Position numbers and translations under genes: made by a program. The notes beneath the pieces are model-generated. The model did no database searches. It saw nothing but the letters and a program-made list of their open reading frames with translations, and was not told the DNA's origin. Source: Phascolarctobacterium_A sp034086985 (GTDB lineage: Bacteria; Bacillota; Negativicutes; Acidaminococcales; Acidaminococcaceae). From it: a DNA stretch of 64,000 nt. The stretch covers positions 62,001 through 126,000 of the forward strand of contig JAXDZG010000012.1 of the NCBI GenBank assembly GCA_034086985.1, read 5' to 3'. This document shows, one piece after another, positions 48,922 through 57,264 of this stretch (the stretch's first letter is position 1; each line of letters opens with the position of its first letter).

Positions 48922-49884
48922 CTAAACTATATAATGCTGGAATATCTTCTCTGCTTGAACTTTGGACTCTACGCATTTACCGATGCCTAAAAATTCATCA
49001 TTGGGTCCAAGCAAGGCATATTGACCATCTTTTGTTCCGTTAACTGTAGTTTTTACACCATTGGTAATTCGTGCGGCTTGGTTCGCTGTTAAAACTAACT
49101 TCGGCAAGTGATCTACAGCAGTAATAGGCTCTGCGCAGCAGGCTTCGGGATTGTCCGCAATCTCTTGTAAGGTATGGGCCTCATTAAGCAAGTAGCTGCC
49201 CACCTGCGTTCTTAATAGAAAGCTCATGGTGCCACAGGTGCCCAAGGCAGTAGCAATATCCTCGCCCAAGACGCGGATATAAGTACCTTTACTGCATTCC
49301 ACTGCTACCGTAAATCTTGCCTGAGTTGGAATACCTCCACCGCTAAAGCGGTCACCCTCCCTTTGTAAAGGGAGGCTCTCCTGCTTATTTTGGCTAGCAG
49401 AAGCATTGACTTGCGGAAGCTGAGCATCTAATAATTCCAACCGATAAATCTCAATAGATCTTGCCTCGCGCTCCACCTCTACGCCTTTGCGGGCCAGCTG
49501 ATAGAGCTTTTGCCCATTGATTTTCACCGCGCTGTACATGGGTGGAAGCTGCATTTGCTTGCCCAGAAAGCTTTGCAGCACCTCACGCAGCTTCGCTTCT
49601 GTAAGCTCCGGCACGGGCATGGTCTTTACCACGGTGCCGCTATCGTCACCGGTGTCGCGCTGCTCGCCTAGGGTAAACTCGGCAATATACTGCTTACGAC
49701 CCTCCATGGCATAGGACAAAAGCCTTGTGGCCGTGCCGGCAAAAACAGGGAGCACGCCGGCCGCATCCGGGTCCAGCGTGCCTCCATGACCGATTTTTTT
49801 CGTATTCAAGGCCCGGCGCAAAAAACCAATTACATCATGACTGGTCATGCCAGGGGGCTTTAAAACATTAAAAATACCATCCAT
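48922..49884 (-). CDS. truB: tRNA pseudouridine(55) synthase with in-frame insertion
   Basis: A 320-residue TruB that makes pseudouridine 55 in tRNA. NVLKPPGMTSHDV, GHGGTLDPDAAGVLP (with the catalytic Asp) and CSKGTYIRVLGED are intact. Around residues 165-190 there is an extra stretch of about 25-30 residues (SLPLQREGDRFSGGGIPTQ in part) that typical TruB proteins lack and whose DNA is a double palindrome (49328-49381). It lies just before the core strand leading to CSKGTYIR, so it likely forms a tolerated surface loop. Overlaps the nrnA stop by one base. Confidence 0.92.
   Translation of the reverse strand: MDGIFNVLKPPGMTSHDVIGFLRRALNTKKIGHGGTLDPDAAGVLPVFAGTATRLLSYAMEGRKQYIAEFTLGEQRDTGDDSGTVVKTMPVPELTEAKLREVLQSFLGKQMQLPPMYSAVKINGQKLYQLARKGVEVEREARSIEIYRLELLDAQLPQVNASASQNKQESLPLQREGDRFSGGGIPTQARFTVAVECSKGTYIRVLGEDIATALGTCGTMSFLLRTQVGSYLLNEAHTLQEIADNPEACCAEPITAVDHLPKLVLTANQAARITNGVKTTVNGTKDGQYALLGPNDEFLGIGKCVESKVQAEKIFQHYIV
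49328..49381. repeat. Palindromic element inserted inside truB
   Basis: Contains ACCGCT-AA-AGCGGT (49339-49352) and CCTCCCTTT-GT-AAAGGGAGG (49356-49375), both perfect. The element keeps the truB frame open. Dispersed palindromes of this kind occur in many Firmicutes genomes, usually between genes. Confidence 0.7.
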
Positions 49885-50834
49885 TACACAAGCTTGCGCA
49901 GTTTAGCCAAAAGCTGCTCCCGCGCCTCCTCCACTGGTGCATAGATTGTGCAGCCTGCAGCCCGAATATGACCGCCGCCGCCAAAGCTGAGGGCTACCTG
50001 AGCCACATCCACATTGCTGGAGCGCATGCTGACGCGGGTTACCTTGGGCTCCACAGCCTTAAACATAATGGCAACCTCTACTCCCTCAATATAACGAGGA
50101 TAATTTACAAAGCTATCCGTATTGGCATCCTTGTTGTAGATGTCATTGGTGATGATCAAATAGGCAATTTTGCCCTCTGCATCAAAGGTAAGACTGGGCA
50201 ATACTTTAGCCAGCATTTCCACAGTCAAGCGAGATTTCATATCCAGCTTGTCACTGATTTCGTTGGGCTGTACACCCTGCTCCAAAAGCCAAGCGCCTGC
50301 ACGCATGGTTTTGGGTGTGGTATTAGCGTAGCGGAAGGAGCCACAGTCTGTGGAAATAGCGATATAGAAGCACTCAGCAATCTCACGATCAATGGGCCAA
50401 GCCATTTCCTGAAATAGCTCGCACATAATCTCGCCCGTAGCCGCAGCCTTAGGGTCAAGATAAAGATAATCTGCAAAGCGAGTATTGGAAATATGATGGT
50501 CAATATTTAGCATCTGCTTATATTGCACCACCTCTCCCACAATGCCAATGCGATCAAAGGAGCTGGCGTCCACTACTACCAAAAGGTCTGCTTCAACCTT
50601 AGAGCCCGCCACAGGACGCTCTACTAGCTCCATGCCAGGAATAAAGCTAAAGCTTTTATTCACAAGGTCATCGCAGTAAACAATAACCTCCTTGCCCAGC
50701 TTTTTGAGGCTCTGGGCAAGACCCAAGCTGGAGCCCAGGGTATCTCCATCCGGGCTCACATGGGTGCATAAAACAATTTTTTGTGCTGCCATAAGCAGCT
50801 GACCGGTTGCTTGTAAAGAAAGCTCCTTACTCAT
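49884..50834 (-). CDS. nrnA: DHH-family nanoRNase / pAp phosphatase
   Basis: A 316-residue DHH/DHHA1 phosphoesterase that degrades short RNA oligomers and pAp. Motifs are THVSPDGDTLGSSLGLA, VVDASS, DHHISNTRFAD and GGGGHIRAAGC at the C-terminus. It lies between rbfA, which it overlaps by 8 bp, and truB, the common Firmicutes order. Confidence 0.93.
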   Translation of the reverse strand: MSKELSLQATGQLLMAAQKIVLCTHVSPDGDTLGSSLGLAQSLKKLGKEVIVYCDDLVNKSFSFIPGMELVERPVAGSKVEADLLVVVDASSFDRIGIVGEVVQYKQMLNIDHHISNTRFADYLYLDPKAAATGEIMCELFQEMAWPIDREIAECFYIAISTDCGSFRYANTTPKTMRAGAWLLEQGVQPNEISDKLDMKSRLTVEMLAKVLPSLTFDAEGKIAYLIITNDIYNKDANTDSFVNYPRYIEGVEVAIMFKAVEPKVTRVSMRSSNVDVAQVALSFGGGGHIRAAGCTIYAPVEEAREQLLAKLRKLV

Positions 50835-51222
50835 GCTGACCAGCTTCTGCCTCGGCCTCTACATCAGCCAAGGTCTTTTCCTCTTTATTTATTTTGTCCA
50901 GAATGCTTTGGATATGAGCGCTGTATTCCATGGATCTATCCTTTTGCAAAATCAGCGTGGGCGCAAAGCGCAGGCGAATGCGTTTGGCAATCTCCGTGCG
51001 CATAAAGCCCAGAGCCTTGTTGAGGGCCTTCCAGGTTTCCTCCTGCTTGTCCTCAGGGCCGTACATGCTGATAAATACCTTGGCATAGCTCATATCATCC
51101 GTCAGCTCCACCCCGGTCACAGTTACAAACTGGATGCGGGGGTCCTTCACGTCATGGAGCAGCATATTGCTGATCTCGTGTTGGATGGCTTCTTGGACTT
51201 TTTCAACTCTCAGTCGTGCCAT
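50827..51222 (-). CDS. rbfA: 30S ribosome-binding factor
   Basis: A 131-residue KH-fold protein for 30S maturation. ISNMLLHDVKDPRIQFVTVT and SYAKVFISMYG are family blocks. The final ~15 residues are acidic (ADVEAEAEAGQHE). It is 15 bp after infB. Confidence 0.94.
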   Translation of the reverse strand: MARLRVEKVQEAIQHEISNMLLHDVKDPRIQFVTVTGVELTDDMSYAKVFISMYGPEDKQEETWKALNKALGFMRTEIAKRIRLRFAPTLILQKDRSMEYSAHIQSILDKINKEEKTLADVEAEAEAGQHE

Positions 51223-51237
51223 ATATTTTCTCCTAGA

Positions 51238-53823
51238 TTACTCTACTGCAACCTCTTCCATGTCGTAGATTTCGAAAATGTCGCCCTCTTTCAGGTCGCG
51301 ATATTTTTCTAAGGTAATACCGCATTCGTAGCCTTGGGCAACCTCTTTCACATCGTCCTTGAAGCGGCGCAGGGAGTCAATAACATCATCATGGAGCACA
51401 ATGCCATCGCGGATAATGCGTACCTTGGAGCTGTTTGTTACCTTACCTTCAAGCACATAGCAGCCGGCAATGAGGAGCTTGGAAATGGTGATCAGCTGGC
51501 GCACCTCTACGCGACCTTGTACAACCTCTTTGAACTTGGGAGCCAGCATACCCTTGATAGCAGCCTCTACGTCGTTCAAAGCGTCATAAATTACGCGATA
51601 GGTACGTACATCAACCTTCTCTACCTCAGCAGCCTTGCGAGCGTTGGCATCAGGACGAACATTGAAGCCGATAATCAAAGCATTAGCAGCGGAGGCCAGC
51701 ATTACGTCGGACTCGGTAATAGCGCCAACACCGGCATGTACTACAACTACCTTAACTTCATCGTTCTTGATCTTCTCCAAGGAAGCCTTCAGAGCTTCGA
51801 TGGTGCCTTGCACGTCGGCTTTAACAACGATATCCAATTCCTTCAGCTCGCCCTCTTGAATACGTTGGAACAGATCATCCAAGGATACTTTGGCATTGAG
51901 CTTAATTTCTTCTTCTTTCTTCTTAGCGATACGTTTTTCAGCCACGCTACGAGCAATTTTCTCGTCGGTGCTGTCCAGAATATCGCCGGCTTGGGGCACA
52001 TCATTGAGACCCAAAACCTCTACAGGAGTGGAAGGCAGAGCCTTCTTTACTTTTTCGCCACGGTCGTTGACCATGGCACGAACCTTACCAAAGCTGGTGC
52101 CTGCGATAATGGTATCGCCGATATGCAGGGTACCACGTTGAACCAAAACGGTAGCTACGGGACCACGGCCCTTGTCCAGCTGAGCTTCGATAATAGTGCC
52201 GTGAGCGGGCAGATTGGGGTTGGCCTTCAGCTCTTGCATCTCTGCAACCAAAAGAATCATTTCCAAAAGGTCGGTAATACCCGTCTTTTGGTGAGCAGAT
52301 ACGGGAACCATAATGGTATCGCCGCCCCAATCCTCAGGAATCAGGCCGTGCTCAGCCAACTGCTGCTTAACATGATCCGGATTAGCGCCAGCGCGGTCCA
52401 TCTTATTAATAGCTACGATAATAGGTACCTTGGCAGCCTTAGCATGGTTAATAGCCTCGATGGTCTGAGGCATTACACCATCATCCGCAGCGACAACAAG
52501 AATTGCCACGTCGGTTACCTGAGCGCCACGGGCACGCATAGCAGTGAAGGCTTCGTGACCGGGGGTATCCAGGAAGACGATTTGTTTGCCTTGATAATTA
52601 ACTTTATAGGCACCGATGTGCTGGGTAATACCGCCAGCCTCGCGGGCAGTAACGTTGGTTTTACGAATAGCATCCAACAAGGAGGTCTTGCCATGGTCAA
52701 CGTGGCCCATAACGGTGATTACAGGCGGACGTGGCAAGCGCTTTTCTTCGGGGTCATCCACCTCAGGAATTTCGGTGGGATCCTCTTCCGGAGCCTTTTG
52801 ACCTACTTCTACACCGAAGTGGTCACCGATTAATTGAGCAGTATCAAAATCAATATCTTGGTTAATAGTAACCATCATGCCTAGCATGAAGAGAGCCTTG
52901 ATAACCTCGTTTACCTCGCGCTTAATAAGCTTAGCAAACTCTTGTACATTGATGGATTCGCCAATCTCTACAAAAGTAGGACGTACTACTTCAGCAGGAG
53001 CAGCTGCAGCCTTGGGCGCATTGGTGGGCTTACGGTTGCGGTTCACCGGCATTTGATGGCCGGCGCTGCGGTTAGGACGGCTTTCCTTGGTTGCATAGGA
53101 GCCCTTAATCTGGGGCTTTTCCTTGCGGTTTCTACCGGCATTGCGGCTTTCCTTACCACGAGGAATGTCTGCCATACCCTCGTTGCGGTTATTGCGGTTT
53201 TCACTGCGACCTTCAGTACGACCAGCGGGACGAGCAGCGCTCATGCTGCGGCTTTCGCCGTGCACAGCTTGACCGGGCTGTTGGCCCTTGGGTCCTACAA
53301 AAATACCACCCTGGCGCTTATTGTCATTGCGGCCGCCTTGGCGATTATCACGGTTGCCCTGTTGGCCATTATTGCCCTGACGGTTTTGGTTTTGGCCACG
53401 GTTATCGCGATTACCCTGTTGACCGCGATTTTGGTTTTGGTTTTGGCCACGGTTGTCGCGATTGCCCTGTTGAGTATTATTGCCCTGACGGTTTTCAGGA
53501 CGGCTCAGTTGGCCATTGTTGCGTTGATTTTGATTGTTTTGCTGCATAGTCCTCTGCCCATTTTTATTATTATTTTGTTGCTTCGGCTGTTCCTTTTTCA
53601 CAGCCTGTGCTTGACGGGGCGCCTCCTGCTTCTTCTCCGGCTTCGGAGCGGGCTTGGGGGGCTCAGGCTTTTTATCGTAGGCTTTGCGGATAACAGCCAT
53701 TACCTGTTCATCAGCGCCACTAAAATTCTTCTTCTCTAAATTATGCTTTTTTAGTAAATCTAAAACTTCGTTGACGGGCTTGCCGTAATCGGCAGCCACC
53801 TCGTATATTCTTTTGTTACTCAT
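51238..53823 (-). CDS. infB: Translation initiation factor IF-2 with Asn/Gln/Gly-rich repeats
   Basis: An 861-residue IF-2. The N-terminal domain starts with a typical RIYEVAADYGKP segment, then residues ~70-280 are a low-complexity linker with at least three near copies of a QGNRDNRGQNQNR unit. The G domain follows with GHVDHGKTSLLDAIR, DTPGHEAFTAMRARGAQ and NKMDRAGAN, then domains II-IV ending in the C-terminal C2 domain that holds initiator tRNA. GGAGG precedes the ATG. Confidence 0.96.
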   Translation of the reverse strand: MSNKRIYEVAADYGKPVNEVLDLLKKHNLEKKNFSGADEQVMAVIRKAYDKKPEPPKPAPKPEKKQEAPRQAQAVKKEQPKQQNNNKNGQRTMQQNNQNQRNNGQLSRPENRQGNNTQQGNRDNRGQNQNQNRGQQGNRDNRGQNQNRQGNNGQQGNRDNRQGGRNDNKRQGGIFVGPKGQQPGQAVHGESRSMSAARPAGRTEGRSENRNNRNEGMADIPRGKESRNAGRNRKEKPQIKGSYATKESRPNRSAGHQMPVNRNRKPTNAPKAAAAPAEVVRPTFVEIGESINVQEFAKLIKREVNEVIKALFMLGMMVTINQDIDFDTAQLIGDHFGVEVGQKAPEEDPTEIPEVDDPEEKRLPRPPVITVMGHVDHGKTSLLDAIRKTNVTAREAGGITQHIGAYKVNYQGKQIVFLDTPGHEAFTAMRARGAQVTDVAILVVAADDGVMPQTIEAINHAKAAKVPIIVAINKMDRAGANPDHVKQQLAEHGLIPEDWGGDTIMVPVSAHQKTGITDLLEMILLVAEMQELKANPNLPAHGTIIEAQLDKGRGPVATVLVQRGTLHIGDTIIAGTSFGKVRAMVNDRGEKVKKALPSTPVEVLGLNDVPQAGDILDSTDEKIARSVAEKRIAKKKEEEIKLNAKVSLDDLFQRIQEGELKELDIVVKADVQGTIEALKASLEKIKNDEVKVVVVHAGVGAITESDVMLASAANALIIGFNVRPDANARKAAEVEKVDVRTYRVIYDALNDVEAAIKGMLAPKFKEVVQGRVEVRQLITISKLLIAGCYVLEGKVTNSSKVRIIRDGIVLHDDVIDSLRRFKDDVKEVAQGYECGITLEKYRDLKEGDIFEIYDMEEVAVE

Positions 53824-53854
53824 GCATCCACCTCCAGACTAGACATAAGGGGAT

Positions 53855-54151
53855 TTATTTTCCCTGCAGCATGCTGGCGAAGTTGCTATCCATGATGGCG
53901 GCAGCGGCTCTTTGGCCCTTGCCTATGGCGCTTCCTAGCTCCCAGCGGGTCAACAGCTCTACCACCGGCACACCGGCCTGGCTGGCTAAATAGCAAAGCT
54001 CCTTTTTGGAGTTGGGAGCAGTGTCCGTGGCCACAACCAACAGCTTGACTGTCCCGGCTTTCAGCGCTCCTCGCACTGCGAAGTCACCGGAAACTACCTT
54101 GCCTGCTTTTTGGGCCAAACCAAGCGCAAAGGCTTGCTTATTGTTGGCCAT
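53855..54151 (-). CDS. ylxQ: L7Ae-family RNA-binding protein YlxQ
   Basis: A 98-residue protein of the L7Ae/L30e/S12e fold that binds kink-turn RNA. FALGLAQKAGKVVSGDFAV and GTVKLLVVATDTAPNSKKEL are typical. It overlaps ylxR by 14 bp in the nusA-infB operon. Confidence 0.9.
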   Translation of the reverse strand: MANNKQAFALGLAQKAGKVVSGDFAVRGALKAGTVKLLVVATDTAPNSKKELCYLASQAGVPVVELLTRWELGSAIGKGQRAAAAIMDSNFASMLQGK

Positions 54152-54413
54152 GCTCCAAATCCTCCAGCAATTGCTGTGTTACAGCATCACTAATGGGCTT
54201 TTCTAAGGCTCGCTCCAGACGTTTTTCCTTCACAGCCTTCATAATGCACTCCTTATTGGGGCACACATAGGCGCCGCGTCCGTTCTTCTTGCCTGACAAA
54301 TCAAGGCTGATTTCACCCTCAGGAGAACGCACAATGCGCAGTAAAGCCTTTTTATCCTTCATTTCATTGCAGCCCACACATTTGCGCTGCGGAATTTTTT
54401 TAACCTTCATCAT
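54138..54413 (-). CDS. ylxR: YlxR family RNA-binding protein / RNase P modulator
   Basis: A 91-residue protein with RKCVGCNEMKDKKALLRIV and GRGAYVC, the conserved YlxR fold, plus a helical C-terminus. It overlaps the nusA stop by 4 bp. YlxR has been linked to RNase P activity in other Firmicutes. Confidence 0.9.
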   Translation of the reverse strand: MMKVKKIPQRKCVGCNEMKDKKALLRIVRSPEGEISLDLSGKKNGRGAYVCPNKECIMKAVKEKRLERALEKPISDAVTQQLLEDLEHGQQ

Positions 54414-55477
54414 GCTTCTTGCTCTGCTACTTGAGCCTCTTCTTCCTTAGCTTGGCTTTCGCTCTTAATATCAATCTTCCAGCCGGTCAGCTTGGCAGCC
54501 AATCTAGCATTTTGGCCTTCCTTGCCAATGGCCAAGGACAGCTGATAGTCGGGCACTACCACGCGGCAAATCTTTTCTGCCTCGTTCACATTGGTGCTTA
54601 CTACCTTAGCCGGACTCAGGGCGTTAGCCACATATTGAGCGGGATCCTCGCTGTACTTTACGATATCAATCTTCTCGCCACGGAGCTCGTTGACGATGGT
54701 TTGCACGCGCATGCCCTTGTGGCCTACGCAGGCACCTACCGGATCAACATTTTCATCAGCGGTGTAAACACTGATTTTAGAGCGCATACCGGGCTCACGA
54801 GCTACGGATTTAATCTCTACCACGCCGTCATGGATTTCCGGTACCTCCAGCTCAAACAGGCGCTTTAAAAGGCCCGGATGAGTGCGGGAAACCACGATTT
54901 GGGGTCCCTTAGTAGAGCGTTTGACCTCCACAATAAAGGTTTTCATGCGATCATGGTATTGATAAATCTCGCCGGGGATTTGCTCATTGGGAGTCAAAAT
55001 AGCCTCCACCTTGCCCAAGTCGATATACACATTCTTGTTTTCCTGACGCTCAATAATACCGGTTACGATATCCTGAGCGCGGCTTTGGAAGCGCTCGTAG
55101 ACTTGTCCACGCTCTGCTTCACGAATACGTTGAACAACTACTTGCTTAGCGTTTTGAGCAGCAATGCGACCAAAGTTCTTAGGAGTAACCTCGGTTTCTA
55201 CAATGTCACCCTCTACGTAACGGGGATCTATAGCATGAGCTTCCTCAAGGCTCATTTCAGTATCATCATGGGCTTCAGCTTCCACCACAGTGCGTTGCGC
55301 ATAAACATGGATTTCACCAGTTTCCTTATTCATATCAACGCGTACATTTTGGTTTGTGTTGGAATTTTTCTTATAAGCAGCAACCAAAGCGTCTTCAACA
55401 GCCTGGTAGAGAAGCTCGGGATCAATACCCTTCTCCTTTCCCAATTCTTGAATGGCTGAGATAAAATCTGCGTTCAC
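54410..55477 (-). CDS. nusA: Transcription termination/antitermination factor NusA
   Basis: A 355-residue NusA with the N-terminal polymerase-binding domain, an S1 domain (about residues 130-200) and two KH domains (GACVGHKGMRVQTIVNEL and IGKEGQNARLAAKLTGW). It lacks the extra C-terminal acidic repeats of E. coli, as is usual in Firmicutes, but has a short Glu/Ala tail. It lies 27 bp after rimP. Confidence 0.95.
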   Translation of the reverse strand: MNADFISAIQELGKEKGIDPELLYQAVEDALVAAYKKNSNTNQNVRVDMNKETGEIHVYAQRTVVEAEAHDDTEMSLEEAHAIDPRYVEGDIVETEVTPKNFGRIAAQNAKQVVVQRIREAERGQVYERFQSRAQDIVTGIIERQENKNVYIDLGKVEAILTPNEQIPGEIYQYHDRMKTFIVEVKRSTKGPQIVVSRTHPGLLKRLFELEVPEIHDGVVEIKSVAREPGMRSKISVYTADENVDPVGACVGHKGMRVQTIVNELRGEKIDIVKYSEDPAQYVANALSPAKVVSTNVNEAEKICRVVVPDYQLSLAIGKEGQNARLAAKLTGWKIDIKSESQAKEEEAQVAEQEA

Positions 55478-55504
55478 TTACTACGCCTCCTATTTGCTAA
55501 AATT

Positions 55505-55981
55505 TTAAAAGTCAATATGCGGTCTAATAACAGCGATCAATTTACGTTCAATACGGTCGGGAGTTTTAAACTCCTTACCCTTAATAATTTTTCTAACCCA
55601 TACGGTGTCATCATCATGGTTTTCCAGCACGCCCACCAGGCTTTTTAAGCCCTCCCAGGGTGCAAAGAACATAATGTCCACCTTAGTACCATAGGCAGCC
55701 TCAAAGTCCTTGTCCTTTTTCAGCGGCCTGTCGATGCCGGGAGAGGAAACCTCCAGGAAATACTTATCCGGAATGGGGTCCTTTTCGTCCAGTACTGCGG
55801 TAAGCTTTTCACTGACCAGCTGACAGTCATCAATTTCTACACCATTAGGCTTGTCAATAAAAATACGCAGATACCAGTCCTTTTCACGCACATATTCCAC
55901 ATCCACCAGAGTCATGTCCGTATCTGCCAAGATGGGCTCCACTAGCGCGGTAATAAGTGCTTCTACCTCTTTTGCCTGCAT
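55505..55981 (-). CDS. rimP: Ribosome maturation factor RimP
   Basis: A 158-residue protein for 30S maturation. YLRIFIDKPNGVEIDDC and FLEVSSPGIDRPL are the family blocks. ATG 55981 is preferred because GGAGGTGAT lies 4 nt before it; the open frame extends seven codons further without a ribosome-binding site. First gene of the nusA-infB operon. Confidence 0.94.
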   Translation of the reverse strand: MQAKEVEALITALVEPILADTDMTLVDVEYVREKDWYLRIFIDKPNGVEIDDCQLVSEKLTAVLDEKDPIPDKYFLEVSSPGIDRPLKKDKDFEAAYGTKVDIMFFAPWEGLKSLVGVLENHDDDTVWVRKIIKGKEFKTPDRIERKLIAVIRPHIDF

Positions 55982-56032
55982 CCAAATCACCTCCATATTC
56001 AATTTTGTATTTAGTTTTTTGCATAATAAGCG

Positions 56033-56061
56033 GAAAGAGCGGGTACGTAACCCACTCTTTC
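56033..56061 (-). promoter_or_regulatory. 12-bp leader hairpin of the rimP-nusA operon
   Basis: On minus GAAAGAGTGGGT and ACCCGCTCTTTC pair fully (one G-U) around TACGT, between promoter and rimP. No T-run follows, so it is not a simple terminator; it may stabilise the message, be a processing site or take part in NusA feedback. Confidence 0.55.
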
Positions 56062-56089
56062 ACTAAGAAAACTTATACTTCTAGATAAT

Positions 56090-56118
56090 ATTATAACATC
56101 ATCTGAGTTCTATGGCAA
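56090..56118 (-). promoter_or_regulatory. Promoter of the rimP-nusA-infB operon
   Basis: On minus: TTGCCA (56118-56113), 17-bp spacer, TGTTATAAT with -10 at 56095-56090. Confidence 0.8.
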
Positions 56119-56187
56119 GTATTTACCACAATATATGCTACAAAATGTTACATATTTAGCAGACTTTTTTAGCGAGCTGCTCTCGCT

Positions 56188-57252
56188 TTATCTATTTCTA
56201 CTCTTGCAAAGAGCTGCAACATCATAGCCACGGCAGTCCAGGTAGTTTCTAGTCTCGCCGCTGATGATGAGAGGCACCCTGCGCAGCTCATAGGGCCTGC
56301 GGCAGCCCAGCAGGAGCAGGTACTGCTCCAGGCCCTGGGCCAGCTGCGCAAAATATGCTACCGCAGCCTCTACGCCCTCTTCCACCACCAAGCGCAGCAC
56401 CGGCGCTGTAATGCCCACGGCGTCTGCGCCAAGGGCAAAGGCCTTGGCCACATCCCCTGCGCTGCGAATGCCGCCGCTGGCGAGCAAGCAGCGCTTGCTA
56501 GGAATTACATACTGACCATCGATGAGGGACCAACAGGTGGGCATTCCCCAGCCTGCGAAATCCTCCTGCAGCACAGCGCCGCTGCGCTTGGACTCTATAG
56601 CCGGGAAATTGGTGCCGCCGCTGCCGGCGCAGTTGTAAACATAAAAACCGGCGGCCAAAAGCTGCTCGTACTGCTCCCTAGCCATACCGCAGCCTGTTTC
56701 CTTAATCACCAGGGGCACAGGCAAATCCTGAAAAATGCGCTGCATATTCTTAAGCAGGCCCGCATAATTCTTGTCTCCTTCGGCCATGATAAGCTCCTGG
56801 GCTGCATTCAAATGCAGCTCCAGCGCGTCGGCCTCCAGCATATCCACAGCCTTGAGCGCCTGCTCATAGGATACGAAGGCGCTCATATTGGCCATCACCA
56901 AGCCATAGGGATCGTGCTGGCGCACCACCTTGTAGCTTTCCTCTCCCGTTCCTTCGCAGACTGCTCCGTATTGGGAGCCCACAGCTAGACCAATGTCACA
57001 AGCATTTGCCACCTGAGCCAGCTTACTATTGATGTCCGTCACGGCATCGGTGCTGCCCGTAATCGCATCAATAAAAAAGGGCAAACGTAACCGTTTGCCC
57101 AATAGCTTCACAGATATATCAATGTCTGCCGGATTAATTTCCGGCAGACAATTGTGTACAAACTTTAGGTCGGCAAAATGCGTGGTCGCGGGTCCATCGC
57201 CAAGCTCTAGGGCATATTTAATATGTTCAAGCTTACGTTGTTCGCGCTGCAT
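56188..57252 (-). CDS. fni: Type 2 isopentenyl-diphosphate delta-isomerase
   Basis: A 354-residue FMN-dependent TIM-barrel enzyme converting IPP to DMAPP. LEHIKYALELGD at the start, FFIDAITGSTDAVTDIN, AVGSQYGAV, LVIKETGCGMARE, and GSGGTNFPAIE are family blocks. It is 12 bp after ispH-rpsA, so two steps of isoprenoid synthesis are adjacent. It ends the eight-gene minus-strand series. Confidence 0.93.
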   Translation of the reverse strand: MQREQRKLEHIKYALELGDGPATTHFADLKFVHNCLPEINPADIDISVKLLGKRLRLPFFIDAITGSTDAVTDINSKLAQVANACDIGLAVGSQYGAVCEGTGEESYKVVRQHDPYGLVMANMSAFVSYEQALKAVDMLEADALELHLNAAQELIMAEGDKNYAGLLKNMQRIFQDLPVPLVIKETGCGMAREQYEQLLAAGFYVYNCAGSGGTNFPAIESKRSGAVLQEDFAGWGMPTCWSLIDGQYVIPSKRCLLASGGIRSAGDVAKAFALGADAVGITAPVLRLVVEEGVEAAVAYFAQLAQGLEQYLLLLGCRRPYELRRVPLIISGETRNYLDCRGYDVAALCKSRNR

Positions 57253-57264
57253 CCTGTGCTCCCC

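Noticed and set aside
51334..52833. Long open frame on the plus strand opposite infB (also 30048-31034 opposite cstA)
   Set aside because: They mirror highly biased codon use of the real genes on the other strand, have no ribosome-binding sites and give unrecognisable proteins.
53300..53560. Short-period repeats resembling a CRISPR array
   Set aside because: They are in-frame codon repeats of the IF-2 linker, with no constant spacer length and no cas genes.
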